Origin: Gammaproteobacteria bacterium
Lineage (GTDB): Bacteria; Pseudomonadota; Gammaproteobacteria; S012-40
Direction of reading: 5' to 3'
Assembly (NCBI GenBank): GCA_029881255.1
Contig: JAOUMY010000005.1
Location: forward strand, 1 to 64,000
DNA length: 64,000 nt
This document shows, piece by piece, positions 26,492 to 35,977 of the stretch. How positions within the stretch are numbered: the stretch's first letter is position 1; the number at the start of each line of letters is the position of its first letter. A model generated the notes under the pieces. The model ran no database searches. It saw only the letters and a program-made list of their open reading frames with translations, and was not told the origin of the DNA. The translations under genes and the position numbers were made by a program.

Positions 26492-27370
26492 TTACATTTC
26501 AGAAAGCAGGCTAGGATTCACAACGAGGTTTCTTACGCCATGCGCATGATCTTCGTTAAAGGTATTACCCTTACACCATTTACCAACAGACTCCGCGTTA
26601 ACTTTGGCAACTTTAGGACGTACGCTCCAGGTAACCTGGAAAGGTGAGCCCGTTTCGTTGTAACCAGGACCCGTGGTTGATCCAGCATACTGTACTGGCT
26701 TACCTGTATTTGTAGGAATGTTCAGGGGCTGGTGAAGGCCGTTCTTCACGCCATGCTTGGCCAACTCGCCAAAATCCGCCGCATTCTTGTCGTTAACCAA
26801 TACGTAGACTTGAGTTTCTACACGCAGTTGAGGATTCTTGATCGCTTCGCTCAAGCAAGCACCCAGGGTTGGGCCAGGCTGAATTTGCGCAGAAGAATGT
26901 ACATAGTGAACCTCTATGGTATCTCCTGGAGCCAGACCACCGTGTTCACTTGGGCAGATATCGCTGCCAGTAGGCTGCAGCTCGGCTGCGCTCAATTTAC
27001 CGGAGTACTTGTAGCCACTGCCAAATCCGTGACCGTCGCCATTTCCTGCATAGGTAGTAAACTCGCCACCTTTGTGCTCGGCATTTCTGTGAAAGTGAAT
27101 GTTACACAGATTCATCGCTGTGGAAGCAGGTGCCGCGTTAAACATGCGATCATTCGCGCCTTTCCTGGCATCAATGTCACGAGGAGACTGTGGACCAAAA
27201 CCTTTTCCATCCGTATTTTTTGCCAGCGAGCTACGTTGATCATTGATCATGCTATCAGCAACGGCACCGTGAGAACCGTGAGAATCGTGACTCATCGCTG
27301 CAAAGCCATTCGTGGCGAACAGACCCAGTGCGGCTACTGCCAGGGCTTGTTTAGTACTCCCAAATTTCAT
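26492..27370 (-). CDS. Delta-class carbonic anhydrase, first copy
   Basis: A 292-residue exported protein. The signal peptide ends near GFA-AM (about 24), followed by a His-rich stretch (SHDSHGSHG). The zinc-site segment NLCNIHFHRNAEHK (His92, His94) matches its tandem paralogue, as do PQSPRDID, NGDGHGFGSGY, GDTIEVHYVHSS, NPQLRVETQV and the EDHAHGVRNLV ending. Delta-class enzymes were first known from diatoms and also occur in bacteria. A periplasmic copy could speed CO2/bicarbonate exchange for carbon uptake or pH control. GGGAGAT precedes the ATG. It is the promoter-proximal gene of the pair. Confidence 0.87.
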   Translation of the reverse strand: MKFGSTKQALAVAALGLFATNGFAAMSHDSHGSHGAVADSMINDQRSSLAKNTDGKGFGPQSPRDIDARKGANDRMFNAAPASTAMNLCNIHFHRNAEHKGGEFTTYAGNGDGHGFGSGYKYSGKLSAAELQPTGSDICPSEHGGLAPGDTIEVHYVHSSAQIQPGPTLGACLSEAIKNPQLRVETQVYVLVNDKNAADFGELAKHGVKNGLHQPLNIPTNTGKPVQYAGSTTGPGYNETGSPFQVTWSVRPKVAKVNAESVGKWCKGNTFNEDHAHGVRNLVVNPSLLSEM

Positions 27371-27946
27371 TTTTTCTATCTCCCATAAGTTCGAAGTTGT
27401 TTATTTGCGCCTCTTGAGGCACGCAATAGGCTAATCAGCCTTTTGATTCTTCGCTAATCAAAGCGCAAAATATTGCCTCGTTTTTTGGGTAAGATCAATA
27501 AAAATATACTAGGTATAAATACAGAATATATAAGAATATTATTAATTAGCATTCTACAGCCAGGCTATTTACGGACTCCACAAAAATCCGTATTTCACTA
27601 TCGTCTTCCAACATCGCATTGTTTTCATTGATGGATAAATGCAGACAACTTCCTGGTAGCCGCACGAGCGTTGAGTGAATCGCTATCGCCAGTATCGCCT
27701 GACCCGAATAGCCACTGAATATATCTCTTGCTGTGGCGGACCGAATAAGTCAATTATTCGTCACCCACTAAATATACCCGCTTTTTTCTTGATCAATTTG
27801 CTGTGAAATAGTCGCTTATTTTGAATACTACCGAAGCTAAACCCCGCGATTAGCCCGTTTAATCTTGCCGACAAGCATACCGATACAAAAAAGACATTCC
27901 ATATTCTGCGTCTATAGACAACACGGTTATTGAGACAACTTACAAA
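27371..27946. other. Divergent 576-bp control region
   Basis: The region separates the leftward carbonic anhydrase genes from the rightward sensor kinase gene. It is AT-rich, most of all at 27489-27555, where several TATACT/TATAAA-like elements could be -10 boxes on either strand. A small GCCTC-tt-GAGGC palindrome lies near the carbonic anhydrase start. No ORF with coding character, no GTGA array and no recognised riboswitch is visible. Confidence 0.55.
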
Positions 27947-30097
27947 GTGAATATAACGGCAATCAAAAGCACGAAAAACACCCGTGGACCGACTGAAAAT
28001 TCTGGCGCTGAAAAAATGTCCGCGCTGGATCGCGCGAGCATGACTTCCCTGTTAATCAAACAGACCAATGCACTCTATGCGGGTCTTCCGAGTGCCATTG
28101 CCGCTAATGTATTGAATGCCCTGTTGCTGACATTTATCTTGCGCGACCAAATTTCGATTTCAATATTATTTCCCTGGCTTTGTTCAATCACCATGGTGAA
28201 TTTGATTCGTTTGAACTCAGGTAACACATATAAGCGAAATCGTCCCACGTCAATTACCGCGGCAAAAACACAGTTACATCGTTTTTATTTCTGGCTCGTT
28301 GTTTCGGCAGCCCATTGGGGATTGGCATCATTCATTTTATTTGCCGAATACAGTCAGGTACATCAGGTCTTTCTGGCATTTGTACTTGGTGGCCTGGCAG
28401 CAGGCGCCATCACCACGTTGTCTCATAGACTGGTAGCCATCAATGCCTATCTAAGTATCACCATGTTTCCACTGGTTGTTCACCACTTCATACATGGTGA
28501 TGAAATCCAGCTATCGATGGGAACGCTGTTACTTCTGTTTACATTTATCATGTTTGTTTCCGCACGGCGCATGAATCATCAGCTCGATCAGACAGAATTT
28601 CTTCGTATCGAAAACAAAGACATTATTGATCAAAGTGAACGGCGCTATCAGACACTATTACAAAGCGCAACCGACGTTTATATATTACACGATGAAGATG
28701 GTCGCCTACTGGACGTCAACCAGGAAGCGTGTGACACGCTTGGCTACACACGGGAAGAATTACTACAACTCAAAGTTGCCGATATCGAAGTCGGCGTAGG
28801 CAAGGACTTTCTAGGCGATCATTGGTCAAAACTGGCATCTGACGGACGCATTCGTTTCGAAGGTATGCACAAGAGAAAAGACGGCAGCGTTTTTCCTGTT
28901 GATGTAAGTCTGAGCCGCATCACCATGAATGGGCAAAACTTGTTACTTGCTTTTATTCGTGACATCACGCAGCAGAAGGCAAATGAAGAAGCCTTGCGTC
29001 AAAACGCGCAAAGAATGTCCTTGCACGTTATGCGTACACCTCTCGCCGTCATCGAATGGGATAGAAACTTTCAAGTCACAAAATGGAACCCGGCAGCGGA
29101 GACTATATTTGGCTATAGCGCTGATGAGGCCATCGGAAAGAATGCGACTGAACTTATCGTAACAGAAGAGTGGAAACCCCATATCAAACTCAGTTGGAAG
29201 CAAATACTCGAACAAAAAGAAAGCGACAGCAGTACCAACGAAAATCTCACCAAGAGTGGAAAACTGATACTGTGTAAATGGTATAACACCCCTCTCATCG
29301 ACGAAACCGGTCGCGTCATCGGTGTAGCATCATTAGCCCAAGATATTACGGAACAGGTGCAAGCAGAAGTGGCGCTTTACGAAGCGAAAGAAGAAGCCGT
29401 AACGGCAAACCGGGCCAAATCCGAATTTCTGTCACGCATGAGTCACGAATTACGCACGCCGTTGAATGCCATTCTGGGTTTTGGTCAACTATTGACTATG
29501 GACGAGCAAGACGAGCAAAAAAGAGAAAATCTAACTGAAATCCTAAAAGCTGGTGAACATTTGTTAACGCTGATTAACGAGGTCTTGGATCTGGCGCGTA
29601 TAGACGCCGGAAAAATCGGCATCAAACTGGAACAGGAATCACTGTATCCCATCGTCGTTGAATCGATCAATCTCATATCACGTCCGGCGCAAGAACGGAA
29701 AATTACGATTACAAACGAGATCACCAATGAACATGACTATCGTATTCACGTTGACCGCGTGCGCTTCAAACAGGTGTTGATCAACTTGCTGTCTAATGCC
29801 GTGAAATACAATCGGGAAGGCGGCAATATAGATCTCTCCTGTTATGAGGAGGATGGTTTACTTAGAATCAACGTCACCGATACCGGAGAAGGACTCACCT
29901 TGATACAGCAAGAGGTTTTATTCAATCCATTCGACCGACTCAAATCTCATCATCACATCGAAGGCGCAGGTATCGGGTTATCAATCACCCGACAACTACT
30001 GGAATTGATGGGCGGCACGATTGGCGTTGACAGCGAACCCGGCAAAGGCAGTACCTTTTGGGTCAAAATTCGATTAGCCGATGCAAACACGAATTGA
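27947..30097 (+). CDS. Multi-pass membrane PAS-PAS histidine kinase
   Basis: A 716-residue kinase. The N-terminal region (about 45-210) has about six hydrophobic segments, as in MASE-type input domains. Two PAS domains follow (about 230-345 and 350-475, the first with DVYILHDEDGRLLDVNQEA). HisKA carries HELRTPLNAILGFGQLL (His about 500). The HATPase has NLLSNAVKYN, DTGEGL and GAGIGLS. No receiver domain is fused and no regulator gene is adjacent, so it is an orphan. The GTG at 27947 is the first start; an ATG at 28016 is also possible, since neither has a good ribosome site. Confidence 0.9.
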   Translation: MNITAIKSTKNTRGPTENSGAEKMSALDRASMTSLLIKQTNALYAGLPSAIAANVLNALLLTFILRDQISISILFPWLCSITMVNLIRLNSGNTYKRNRPTSITAAKTQLHRFYFWLVVSAAHWGLASFILFAEYSQVHQVFLAFVLGGLAAGAITTLSHRLVAINAYLSITMFPLVVHHFIHGDEIQLSMGTLLLLFTFIMFVSARRMNHQLDQTEFLRIENKDIIDQSERRYQTLLQSATDVYILHDEDGRLLDVNQEACDTLGYTREELLQLKVADIEVGVGKDFLGDHWSKLASDGRIRFEGMHKRKDGSVFPVDVSLSRITMNGQNLLLAFIRDITQQKANEEALRQNAQRMSLHVMRTPLAVIEWDRNFQVTKWNPAAETIFGYSADEAIGKNATELIVTEEWKPHIKLSWKQILEQKESDSSTNENLTKSGKLILCKWYNTPLIDETGRVIGVASLAQDITEQVQAEVALYEAKEEAVTANRAKSEFLSRMSHELRTPLNAILGFGQLLTMDEQDEQKRENLTEILKAGEHLLTLINEVLDLARIDAGKIGIKLEQESLYPIVVESINLISRPAQERKITITNEITNEHDYRIHVDRVRFKQVLINLLSNAVKYNREGGNIDLSCYEEDGLLRINVTDTGEGLTLIQQEVLFNPFDRLKSHHHIEGAGIGLSITRQLLELMGGTIGVDSEPGKGSTFWVKIRLADANTN

Positions 30098-30120
30098 AAT
30101 ATAGCAGTGAAAAAAAGAAG

Positions 30121-30162
30121 GGGCTTGTCCAACCAGGCATAAAACCCGGCCGATACAAGCCC
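30121..30162 (-). terminator. Terminator of the SoxXA-binding-like gene
   Basis: GGGCTTGT/ACAAGCCC (30121-30128 and 30155-30162) closes a 26-nt loop. On the minus strand the second arm is followed by CCTTCTTTTTTTC, a good U-run for the leftward small lipoprotein gene. Confidence 0.75.
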
Positions 30163-30192
30163 ACAAATGTTGCTAGTCAGGAAATCTTTCGT

Positions 30193-30501
30193 TTAGAACA
30201 ACCAGGGTCCGGCGTTTTTTTGCGACTCTAGCTGTTGCGCGGCCAGTTTGGACTCCTCTAATGCCTCTTTAGCCAGAGAAGTAGCCTTGCCGTAATTGCC
30301 ATCACCCGCTTCTTTTTTCGCGGCATCTATCATATCGCCAGTATCACGCCACGCGCCACCGGCTGAATTGACAGACTTGTATGCAGACTCGGCTTCGGCA
30401 ATTGCTGCCTCATACTCAGTTGAGGAACCACCACCGGTAGTTGCACACGCAAAAAGAACTGTACTTGCGGCCCCGATTAATACCATAGTCAATTTTTTCA
30501 T
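30193..30501 (-). CDS. SoxXA-binding-like small lipoprotein
   Basis: A 102-residue lipoprotein (lipobox VLFAC, Cys about 19) with a mature helical domain. YEAAIAEAESAYKSV, GGAWRDTGDMIDAAKKEAGDGNYGKATSLAKEA and the ending KNAGPWLF resemble the SoxXA-binding (SoxK-type) and DUF4398-like proteins of sulfur oxidisers. In those it supports the SoxXA cytochrome that starts thiosulfate oxidation. No other sox gene is in the window, so the assignment rests on sequence pattern alone. AAGGAT precedes the ATG, and a terminator follows. Confidence 0.6.
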   Translation of the reverse strand: MKKLTMVLIGAASTVLFACATTGGGSSTEYEAAIAEAESAYKSVNSAGGAWRDTGDMIDAAKKEAGDGNYGKATSLAKEALEESKLAAQQLESQKNAGPWLF

Positions 30502-30602
30502 GTCTATCCTTTTCCCCAGGCGAGTGAATATAGAAAAGAATTTACGGGATATCTGGACTAATTGAACAGCGAAATAATTTGCTGGTTACGATCACTTTTT
30601 TC

Positions 30603-31940
30603 TCACAAAGTAAACGTCAGACCGTCTACCAATATCCCTGGAAGGCGCATGCTACTATTGGAACGATGTTCGTAAGTCGCCGGATCAAGCATGTGTTCGC
30701 TGTCGCTGGTGATGGCGATTAGCTTATCCCCGAGCAAGTCAAGCACACTTTCATCAAAACGCATCACATTTAATGGAGAAACTGGCTCGCCGTTTTCCAC
30801 CCACATGCAGGCGAAACGTGTCATACCGGTTATCCGACAATGATTGCGGTCGGAATAGTTTCCGTACCAAAGATTACTGATATAAACGCCGGTTCCCAGT
30901 TGCGATAAAACATCTTTTGAGCTGAGCGTACCCGTTTCCATAACCAGTGAACAAGGGTGTTCAATATCGCAATTGACTTCGACAGCATATTCCCTCGCGC
31001 TACGCGGATTGGCCAGACAGTCCTGATAGACGCCCTCGCGTATCAAACTCACCTGCGCGGGTTTCTTGAATCCCTGACGGGTAAACAGCGGCGCAAATCC
31101 CTGATCGTGTCGTTCAGTCAGACTCACCCTGGAATCCAGACGAACATTGTCGCGCGTCATTCTTATCAGTGGCGTTTGTTGCGTGCGGTGGCTTTTTAAA
31201 CCAAAACCACCCCAGTTCAACAAACCCATAATTTCGTGTAAGGCCGCAGGCGCCAGAAAGGCGCGGTATTGACCTGGTGATATCGTCTTTGCTGGGCGTT
31301 CTAACAAAGGCAACGTCTGGCGCGCGAATTCCAGTTTGTGTTTCAGCGTATCCCTGTCCCATTGCGCACCGGCGTAGTTTTGTTTGACGGCCTTGTCGCC
31401 TTGTGAATACACACTCCAGTCCAGATTGACATTGCGATCGCTATACCAGTTGCGTTGTCCAAGGGAGTTGGCAAAACCAAAGAACAATGTTCCACTGGCC
31501 AGTATGCCAACGAGGTCCAGCCCTGTCGCCAGCTCAACAATCGACGATGTCATTTCACCGCTAGCCGGTAATTCCTGGTCGCTGCTATAGCTACTGTTAT
31601 GGATGTCTTGCGCATAATGTATATAGGGGTCTTGCGGCAACAAGGGCAGTTGCTCTCGCATCGAATCGAGCATTACACCCGCTTGCGCAAGATCTTGCGC
31701 AAACTCGCCACACAGATTAAAAGCCACGCGTGTCTCGCGCCCGCTGTCGACGAGATCCATGTGTATTTGCTGCTGTAGAACCTGACCCGCCTGACGTATC
31801 CGCGCTTTGTTAAATCGCACAAAATCCGATTGCTCGGATTCATAATTCAACAACAGAACCTCACTCCCCCTGAGCCGCGCAAAAATCTGCTGACTGAGTT
31901 CCGAAAAATAGTTTTCCTGCTTAGTCTTATCAGGCGCCAC
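30603..31940 (-). CDS. TldE/PmbA-like partner protein
   Basis: About 445 residues from a GTG at 31940, chosen because GGAGG lies 6 bp before it inside the end of the tldD-like gene; an ATG at 31982 is less likely. It belongs to the TldD/PmbA family, shown by the late GTLSSKDVLSQLGTGVYISNLWYGNYSDRNHCRITGMTR region. It lacks the HExxxH zinc motif, as TldE proteins do; only a partial HEIMG is present. TldD-TldE pairs form a heterodimeric protease that unwinds and cuts extended peptides, including RiPP precursors. It overlaps its TldD-like partner by 11 bp, so production is coupled. Confidence 0.85.
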   Translation of the reverse strand: MAPDKTKQENYFSELSQQIFARLRGSEVLLLNYESEQSDFVRFNKARIRQAGQVLQQQIHMDLVDSGRETRVAFNLCGEFAQDLAQAGVMLDSMREQLPLLPQDPYIHYAQDIHNSSYSSDQELPASGEMTSSIVELATGLDLVGILASGTLFFGFANSLGQRNWYSDRNVNLDWSVYSQGDKAVKQNYAGAQWDRDTLKHKLEFARQTLPLLERPAKTISPGQYRAFLAPAALHEIMGLLNWGGFGLKSHRTQQTPLIRMTRDNVRLDSRVSLTERHDQGFAPLFTRQGFKKPAQVSLIREGVYQDCLANPRSAREYAVEVNCDIEHPCSLVMETGTLSSKDVLSQLGTGVYISNLWYGNYSDRNHCRITGMTRFACMWVENGEPVSPLNVMRFDESVLDLLGDKLIAITSDSEHMLDPATYEHRSNSSMRLPGILVDGLTFTL

Positions 31941-33360
31941 CAAAGACCTCCACATCGCTAAAGACACAAGCGGGGGATGCATGACCCACGTGTATCATTT
32001 GATTCGGCTCACCTTTACCGCAGTTTGGCGTTCCCCAGACTTCGAATGTACTTTGATCACCCACGGCGGCAAGATTACGCCAGAAATTTGCAGAGATTCC
32101 ACGGTAGTTGGGATTACGCACGATTTCGCCGACGACGCCATCTTTAATCACTCGGCCCAGTTCGCAACCGAATTGAAACTTGTTACGACTGTCATCAATA
32201 GACCAGGATTTATTGGTATCCATTAACACGCCGTTTTCTATACCGGCAATCAATTCAGCGAACGTTTTGTCACCCGCCTCCACATTGAGATTGGCCATGC
32301 GATCAATGGCCGGACGATTCCAGTCACAGGCGCGCGCATTGGCAACCCCGGTGAGTGAAGCGCGTGCCTGCGACAAGGCGCTGCCAAGTGGACGAAGTAA
32401 TTTTCCCTTCTGGATGAGAAAGTGCTTTTCAGAAGGTGTGCCATCGTCATCAAAACCTATCGTCGCCAGCTCCTCGGCAATTCCCGCATTGGAACTCACA
32501 TTGAGTAGTTCTGAACCGTATTGATATTGGCCAAACATCTCGCGCGTCACAAAACTCGTGCCCGCATAGTTGCGTTCATCACCGAGTATGCGATCGAGCT
32601 CCAACGGGTGGCCGATGCTTTCGTGTATTTGCAGCATCATTTGATTCGGCATTAACAGCAGTGAAAGTTTTCCCGCTGGACACTCCGGCGCATCGACCAG
32701 GGCTATCGCCTCCTCCGCGGTGCGTCGCGCGCCCGTGGGAAAATCAAACGCGCTGAGTTGCTCAAGACCTCCCTGTCGCGCCGAACCCCAACCACCGCCG
32801 CTGCGTATCTGAGTCTGAGCACCTTTATTTGCGACGGCATCATAGCCCGGCATGACGTAATGAAACACCTGCTCGATGTTTACTTCATCACTGGTGATGA
32901 GATGCATATGGGTTTGACGATGCGACAGATGCGCCTGCCAGTCGACGATGCTTTCATGAATATTCAATTCGGCGTTGATATCACTCAGCCAGCCGATTTT
33001 ATCTTTTAAGCCAACGGAATCCCACGCCTGCGTCACCGGCGTTTCATATTTTCCGGATCGACTCGGACGAGGAATTACCGTGGTATCGAATAACATCTTG
33101 CCAGCCGTGTGCTGACACCAGTATTGCGCCTGTCTGATCGCATGTAACAGACCTTCCCGCGTCAACTCACTACTGGCCGCGTAGCCCACGCCACCATGGT
33201 CTATCATCGTCAGGTGCAGGCCGGTGCTACGATGCAGTCGTGGCGGCTGTACGATATTCTCGCGCACGTTCAGGGTTTCTGTAACATCATCGACAATACG
33301 CAACGACCAGAAGTCACATTTTGGCGCCAGTGATTTAAACATATCCAGTATCGACTTCAT
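31930..33360 (-). CDS. TldD-like zinc protease subunit
   Basis: A 476-residue metalloprotease of the TldD/PmbA family. The zinc site HESIGH (His246, Glu247, His251) and the late NCGKGEP (Cys about 447) give the ligands and catalytic Glu. NPNYRGISANFWRNL and GGGWGSARQGGLEQL are further family segments. It should form the active half of a TldD-TldE heterodimer with the next gene. It overlaps the upstream MMPL gene by 4 bp (ATGA) and the downstream tldE-like gene by 11 bp, so the three are translated as a block. No precursor peptide gene is obvious beside it. Confidence 0.9.
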   Translation of the reverse strand: MKSILDMFKSLAPKCDFWSLRIVDDVTETLNVRENIVQPPRLHRSTGLHLTMIDHGGVGYAASSELTREGLLHAIRQAQYWCQHTAGKMLFDTTVIPRPSRSGKYETPVTQAWDSVGLKDKIGWLSDINAELNIHESIVDWQAHLSHRQTHMHLITSDEVNIEQVFHYVMPGYDAVANKGAQTQIRSGGGWGSARQGGLEQLSAFDFPTGARRTAEEAIALVDAPECPAGKLSLLLMPNQMMLQIHESIGHPLELDRILGDERNYAGTSFVTREMFGQYQYGSELLNVSSNAGIAEELATIGFDDDGTPSEKHFLIQKGKLLRPLGSALSQARASLTGVANARACDWNRPAIDRMANLNVEAGDKTFAELIAGIENGVLMDTNKSWSIDDSRNKFQFGCELGRVIKDGVVGEIVRNPNYRGISANFWRNLAAVGDQSTFEVWGTPNCGKGEPNQMIHVGHASPACVFSDVEVFGGA

Positions 33361-35831
33361 GATGTCTCCGCAGACGGTTGTCCCAGGGGCCGGAAAAAAA
33401 CCAATAACAAAGGTAATAGCAGAAAATTGGCCAGCAATGCCACGATCATGGCCACCCCTGTCAACATGCCAAAATAAATGGTCGGTACAAAACTGGACAA
33501 GACCAGAATGGAAAAGCCCAGCGTGATGGTCACCGAAGTATAGTACATCGCTCTACCAATACTGCTGTGGCAACGCCGTATGCTTGCCCAATAGTTTCGG
33601 TCTTTGGGAAACTCTTCCATAAAACGATGAACATAATGAATGGTATCGTCCACACCGATACCGATGGTAATCGCCGCAATCGTAATCGTCATAATATCCA
33701 GCGGTATTCCTAACCAGCCCATCAAGCCGAGCACAAAGACCGCAGCAAAGATATTCGGAATAATAGCCAATACCGAAATCCTGATCGAACGGAACAAGAC
33801 CATGAACATCAGCATAATGGCGAGAAAGACTACGCCCAAAGTCAAAATCTGTGACCGAAACAAACTCTGTAATAGATTGTTGTACAACACCGTCATGCCA
33901 CTAAGCTTAATCTGGTCGTCGCTCAAGCCGAATTTACTCTTCAGATCACTGTGAATCTTTTGCAACAGCTCGTGGCGCTGCAAGGTTTTATCCGAATCAA
34001 ATAAACGAATATCGAAGCGTATCTGGTTGCCGTCCTCGGTCATATACGGCGTAATCAAGGCCTGCCTGACATTGTCTGGCAATCGCTTGTATAAAACAGC
34101 GAGACTGACATTATCCAGTTCCTTGTCATTATTCAGCTGACGCAACAATTTTGCTGTCGTGGCGATCGACAAGACCTTGCCGGTTTCAGGCAGGCCCTCG
34201 AGATAATCATGAATCTGTTCCACCAGCCCCAGCCGAAACATATTGAACCAGAAACTCGCGCCGGTAATGCCGATATTGTCATCGAGCATATTTTCTGAAC
34301 GCAGATATTCCAGTTCCTCGAAAAATTCCTTCGTCGGATTCAACACTACGTCGAGTGGCGCGGAACCTCCCAGATGCTGATCGATGGTGAGTATGCCCTG
34401 ATATATTTCGGTCGATGATTTGAAGTAATCGATAAAGCGATTATCGACGCGCAGTTTGCTGATGCCCACGATACCGGCAACGGCGACGACTACCGCAATC
34501 GTCGTCACCAGCAGCGCGCGTTTTTCAATTAGACGTGCGGCATAAGCCGTCACGCGCGCGGTGATATTGAGTCGAGCCGAAGGCTGACCGGCACGCACGA
34601 ATTGCAAGGCACTGGGAAAAATCAAAAACGTCAACACAAAGGCCAGCCCAACACCAAACACCATCATCCAGCCAAAATCCATGACCGGACGTATCCCGCT
34701 GACGACTAGCGAACCAAAGGCAACCATCGTCGTGATCGCGGTATAAAACGCAGGAGATGCCTTGCTGCGCATGGTCTCCCATACTCTTTGCCTGTGATCA
34801 CCCTGCGGATCAAGACTGTGCAGTTCGCGATAACGCACCACCAGATGCACGGTCAGCGACAACGTGATTATCAACATCAATGAAATAAAATTTGATGACA
34901 CCACGGTCACCCGCCATTCCATCAGGCCGAGAAAACCGACGATGCCTATACCGCTGGCGACGCAAATCAACATCGGTATCAGCACCCAACGGGGCTTTCC
35001 AAAAAATACCAGCAATAGCAAAATCAGAAATCCCAGCACCGCCGCACCGAAAGTCTTAATGTCGTGGGCGATGTAGTCGATCATGTCTGATGTGACGAGG
35101 GTGACGCCACCTAAATGAATCTGCGCATTGCTGCGATAGGGTTCGAGTATGGCGCGTATCTGCGCGAGGTCCAACTGCTCCTGCAACTGCACTCGATCAT
35201 TGACGCGACGAAACTCACGATTGAGGCGTGCGAGTTCGTGTTTTTCCTCCGCGTTGAGTGGTGTATGCAAAGATTTTTCACGCATGCCATCCCGTTGCTG
35301 ACGCAGATCGAGATATTCTTCATCGCGTTTGAAAAACACCTGCATCGCCGTGGCCTTGCCATCGCGACTGACGATGAGGTCGCGATACAAAGGGCTATGT
35401 GTAAATTCCTGTCGCGCCAGATCGCGATCGGTACGTGCGCTTTCCAGCGTGGGAACTTCTCCCTGCAGATCGGCAGAAGATACCGCCGGACTATTGATCA
35501 AGGGTACGTTAAGCAGATTGGTAACTGATTCGACGCGCTCATGCGCTTGCAGTTCGTCTGTTAAACGACGTATCTGTGCCAGCGTTTCATCCGCAAACAA
35601 ATCACGCTTGGGCGTATAGGTAATAATCAGGTAGTCGCCGGCACCATAGCGTGCCTGTAATGCGCGATAAAAAAGTAAATCCTGATCGCCTTCCAGCACT
35701 AACGATTCAGCACTCGCATCCAGATGAAAACGTGGAATGAAAAATGCGAGGCTAACAAGCAGAATCAGCGGCAGACTCAATCCCAACAGGGGTTGATCGA
35801 TTACCAGCTTCTTATATAGGGATTTCAACAC
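33357..35831 (-). CDS. RND/MMPL-family membrane transporter
   Basis: An 824-residue permease with two homologous halves, each with one helix, a large periplasmic loop and a bundle of five helices. Helix 1 is at about 14-30. The first bundle is at about 260-420 and the second at about 650-815. The segments ITIGIGVDDTIHYVHRF and TLSLTVHLVVRYRE are the paired helix-4 signatures of MMPL/hopanoid-type RND exporters. Such proteins move lipids or hydrophobic compounds without needing a TolC partner gene nearby. The start is GTG. It is first in an operon with the TldD/TldE-like genes, so it may export a peptide or lipid product linked to them; that is inference. Confidence 0.87.
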   Translation of the reverse strand: MLKSLYKKLVIDQPLLGLSLPLILLVSLAFFIPRFHLDASAESLVLEGDQDLLFYRALQARYGAGDYLIITYTPKRDLFADETLAQIRRLTDELQAHERVESVTNLLNVPLINSPAVSSADLQGEVPTLESARTDRDLARQEFTHSPLYRDLIVSRDGKATAMQVFFKRDEEYLDLRQQRDGMREKSLHTPLNAEEKHELARLNREFRRVNDRVQLQEQLDLAQIRAILEPYRSNAQIHLGGVTLVTSDMIDYIAHDIKTFGAAVLGFLILLLLVFFGKPRWVLIPMLICVASGIGIVGFLGLMEWRVTVVSSNFISLMLIITLSLTVHLVVRYRELHSLDPQGDHRQRVWETMRSKASPAFYTAITTMVAFGSLVVSGIRPVMDFGWMMVFGVGLAFVLTFLIFPSALQFVRAGQPSARLNITARVTAYAARLIEKRALLVTTIAVVVAVAGIVGISKLRVDNRFIDYFKSSTEIYQGILTIDQHLGGSAPLDVVLNPTKEFFEELEYLRSENMLDDNIGITGASFWFNMFRLGLVEQIHDYLEGLPETGKVLSIATTAKLLRQLNNDKELDNVSLAVLYKRLPDNVRQALITPYMTEDGNQIRFDIRLFDSDKTLQRHELLQKIHSDLKSKFGLSDDQIKLSGMTVLYNNLLQSLFRSQILTLGVVFLAIMLMFMVLFRSIRISVLAIIPNIFAAVFVLGLMGWLGIPLDIMTITIAAITIGIGVDDTIHYVHRFMEEFPKDRNYWASIRRCHSSIGRAMYYTSVTITLGFSILVLSSFVPTIYFGMLTGVAMIVALLANFLLLPLLLVFFRPLGQPSAETS

Positions 35832-35897
35832 CAGACACTATCTCAATGCGTGTAGGCCCGATTCTACGTGAATCCTGCGAGGGGTGCGATTTGAAAT

Positions 35898-35951
35898 TGG
35901 AAACTTGCGTGATACGCATGTGAATATTTGCGCCGATACTGTGTCTATATA
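35898..35951 (+). promoter_or_regulatory. 11-bp GTGA repeat operator and -10 box before msrA
   Basis: Two GTGA repeats start at 35909 (GTGATACGCAT) and 35920 (GTGAATATTTG), exactly 11 bp apart, with a degenerate unit at 35898 (TGGAAACTTGC). A -10-like TATATA lies at 35946-35951. If 35920 is unit 3, the -10 starts 15 bp after the position of unit 4, the same register as at the spondin and bufferin promoters. The TTGC-GTGA junction is shared with the bufferin array. Confidence 0.65.
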
Positions 35952-35977
35952 GGCTGTAACGAGAGGACATCGTCGAT

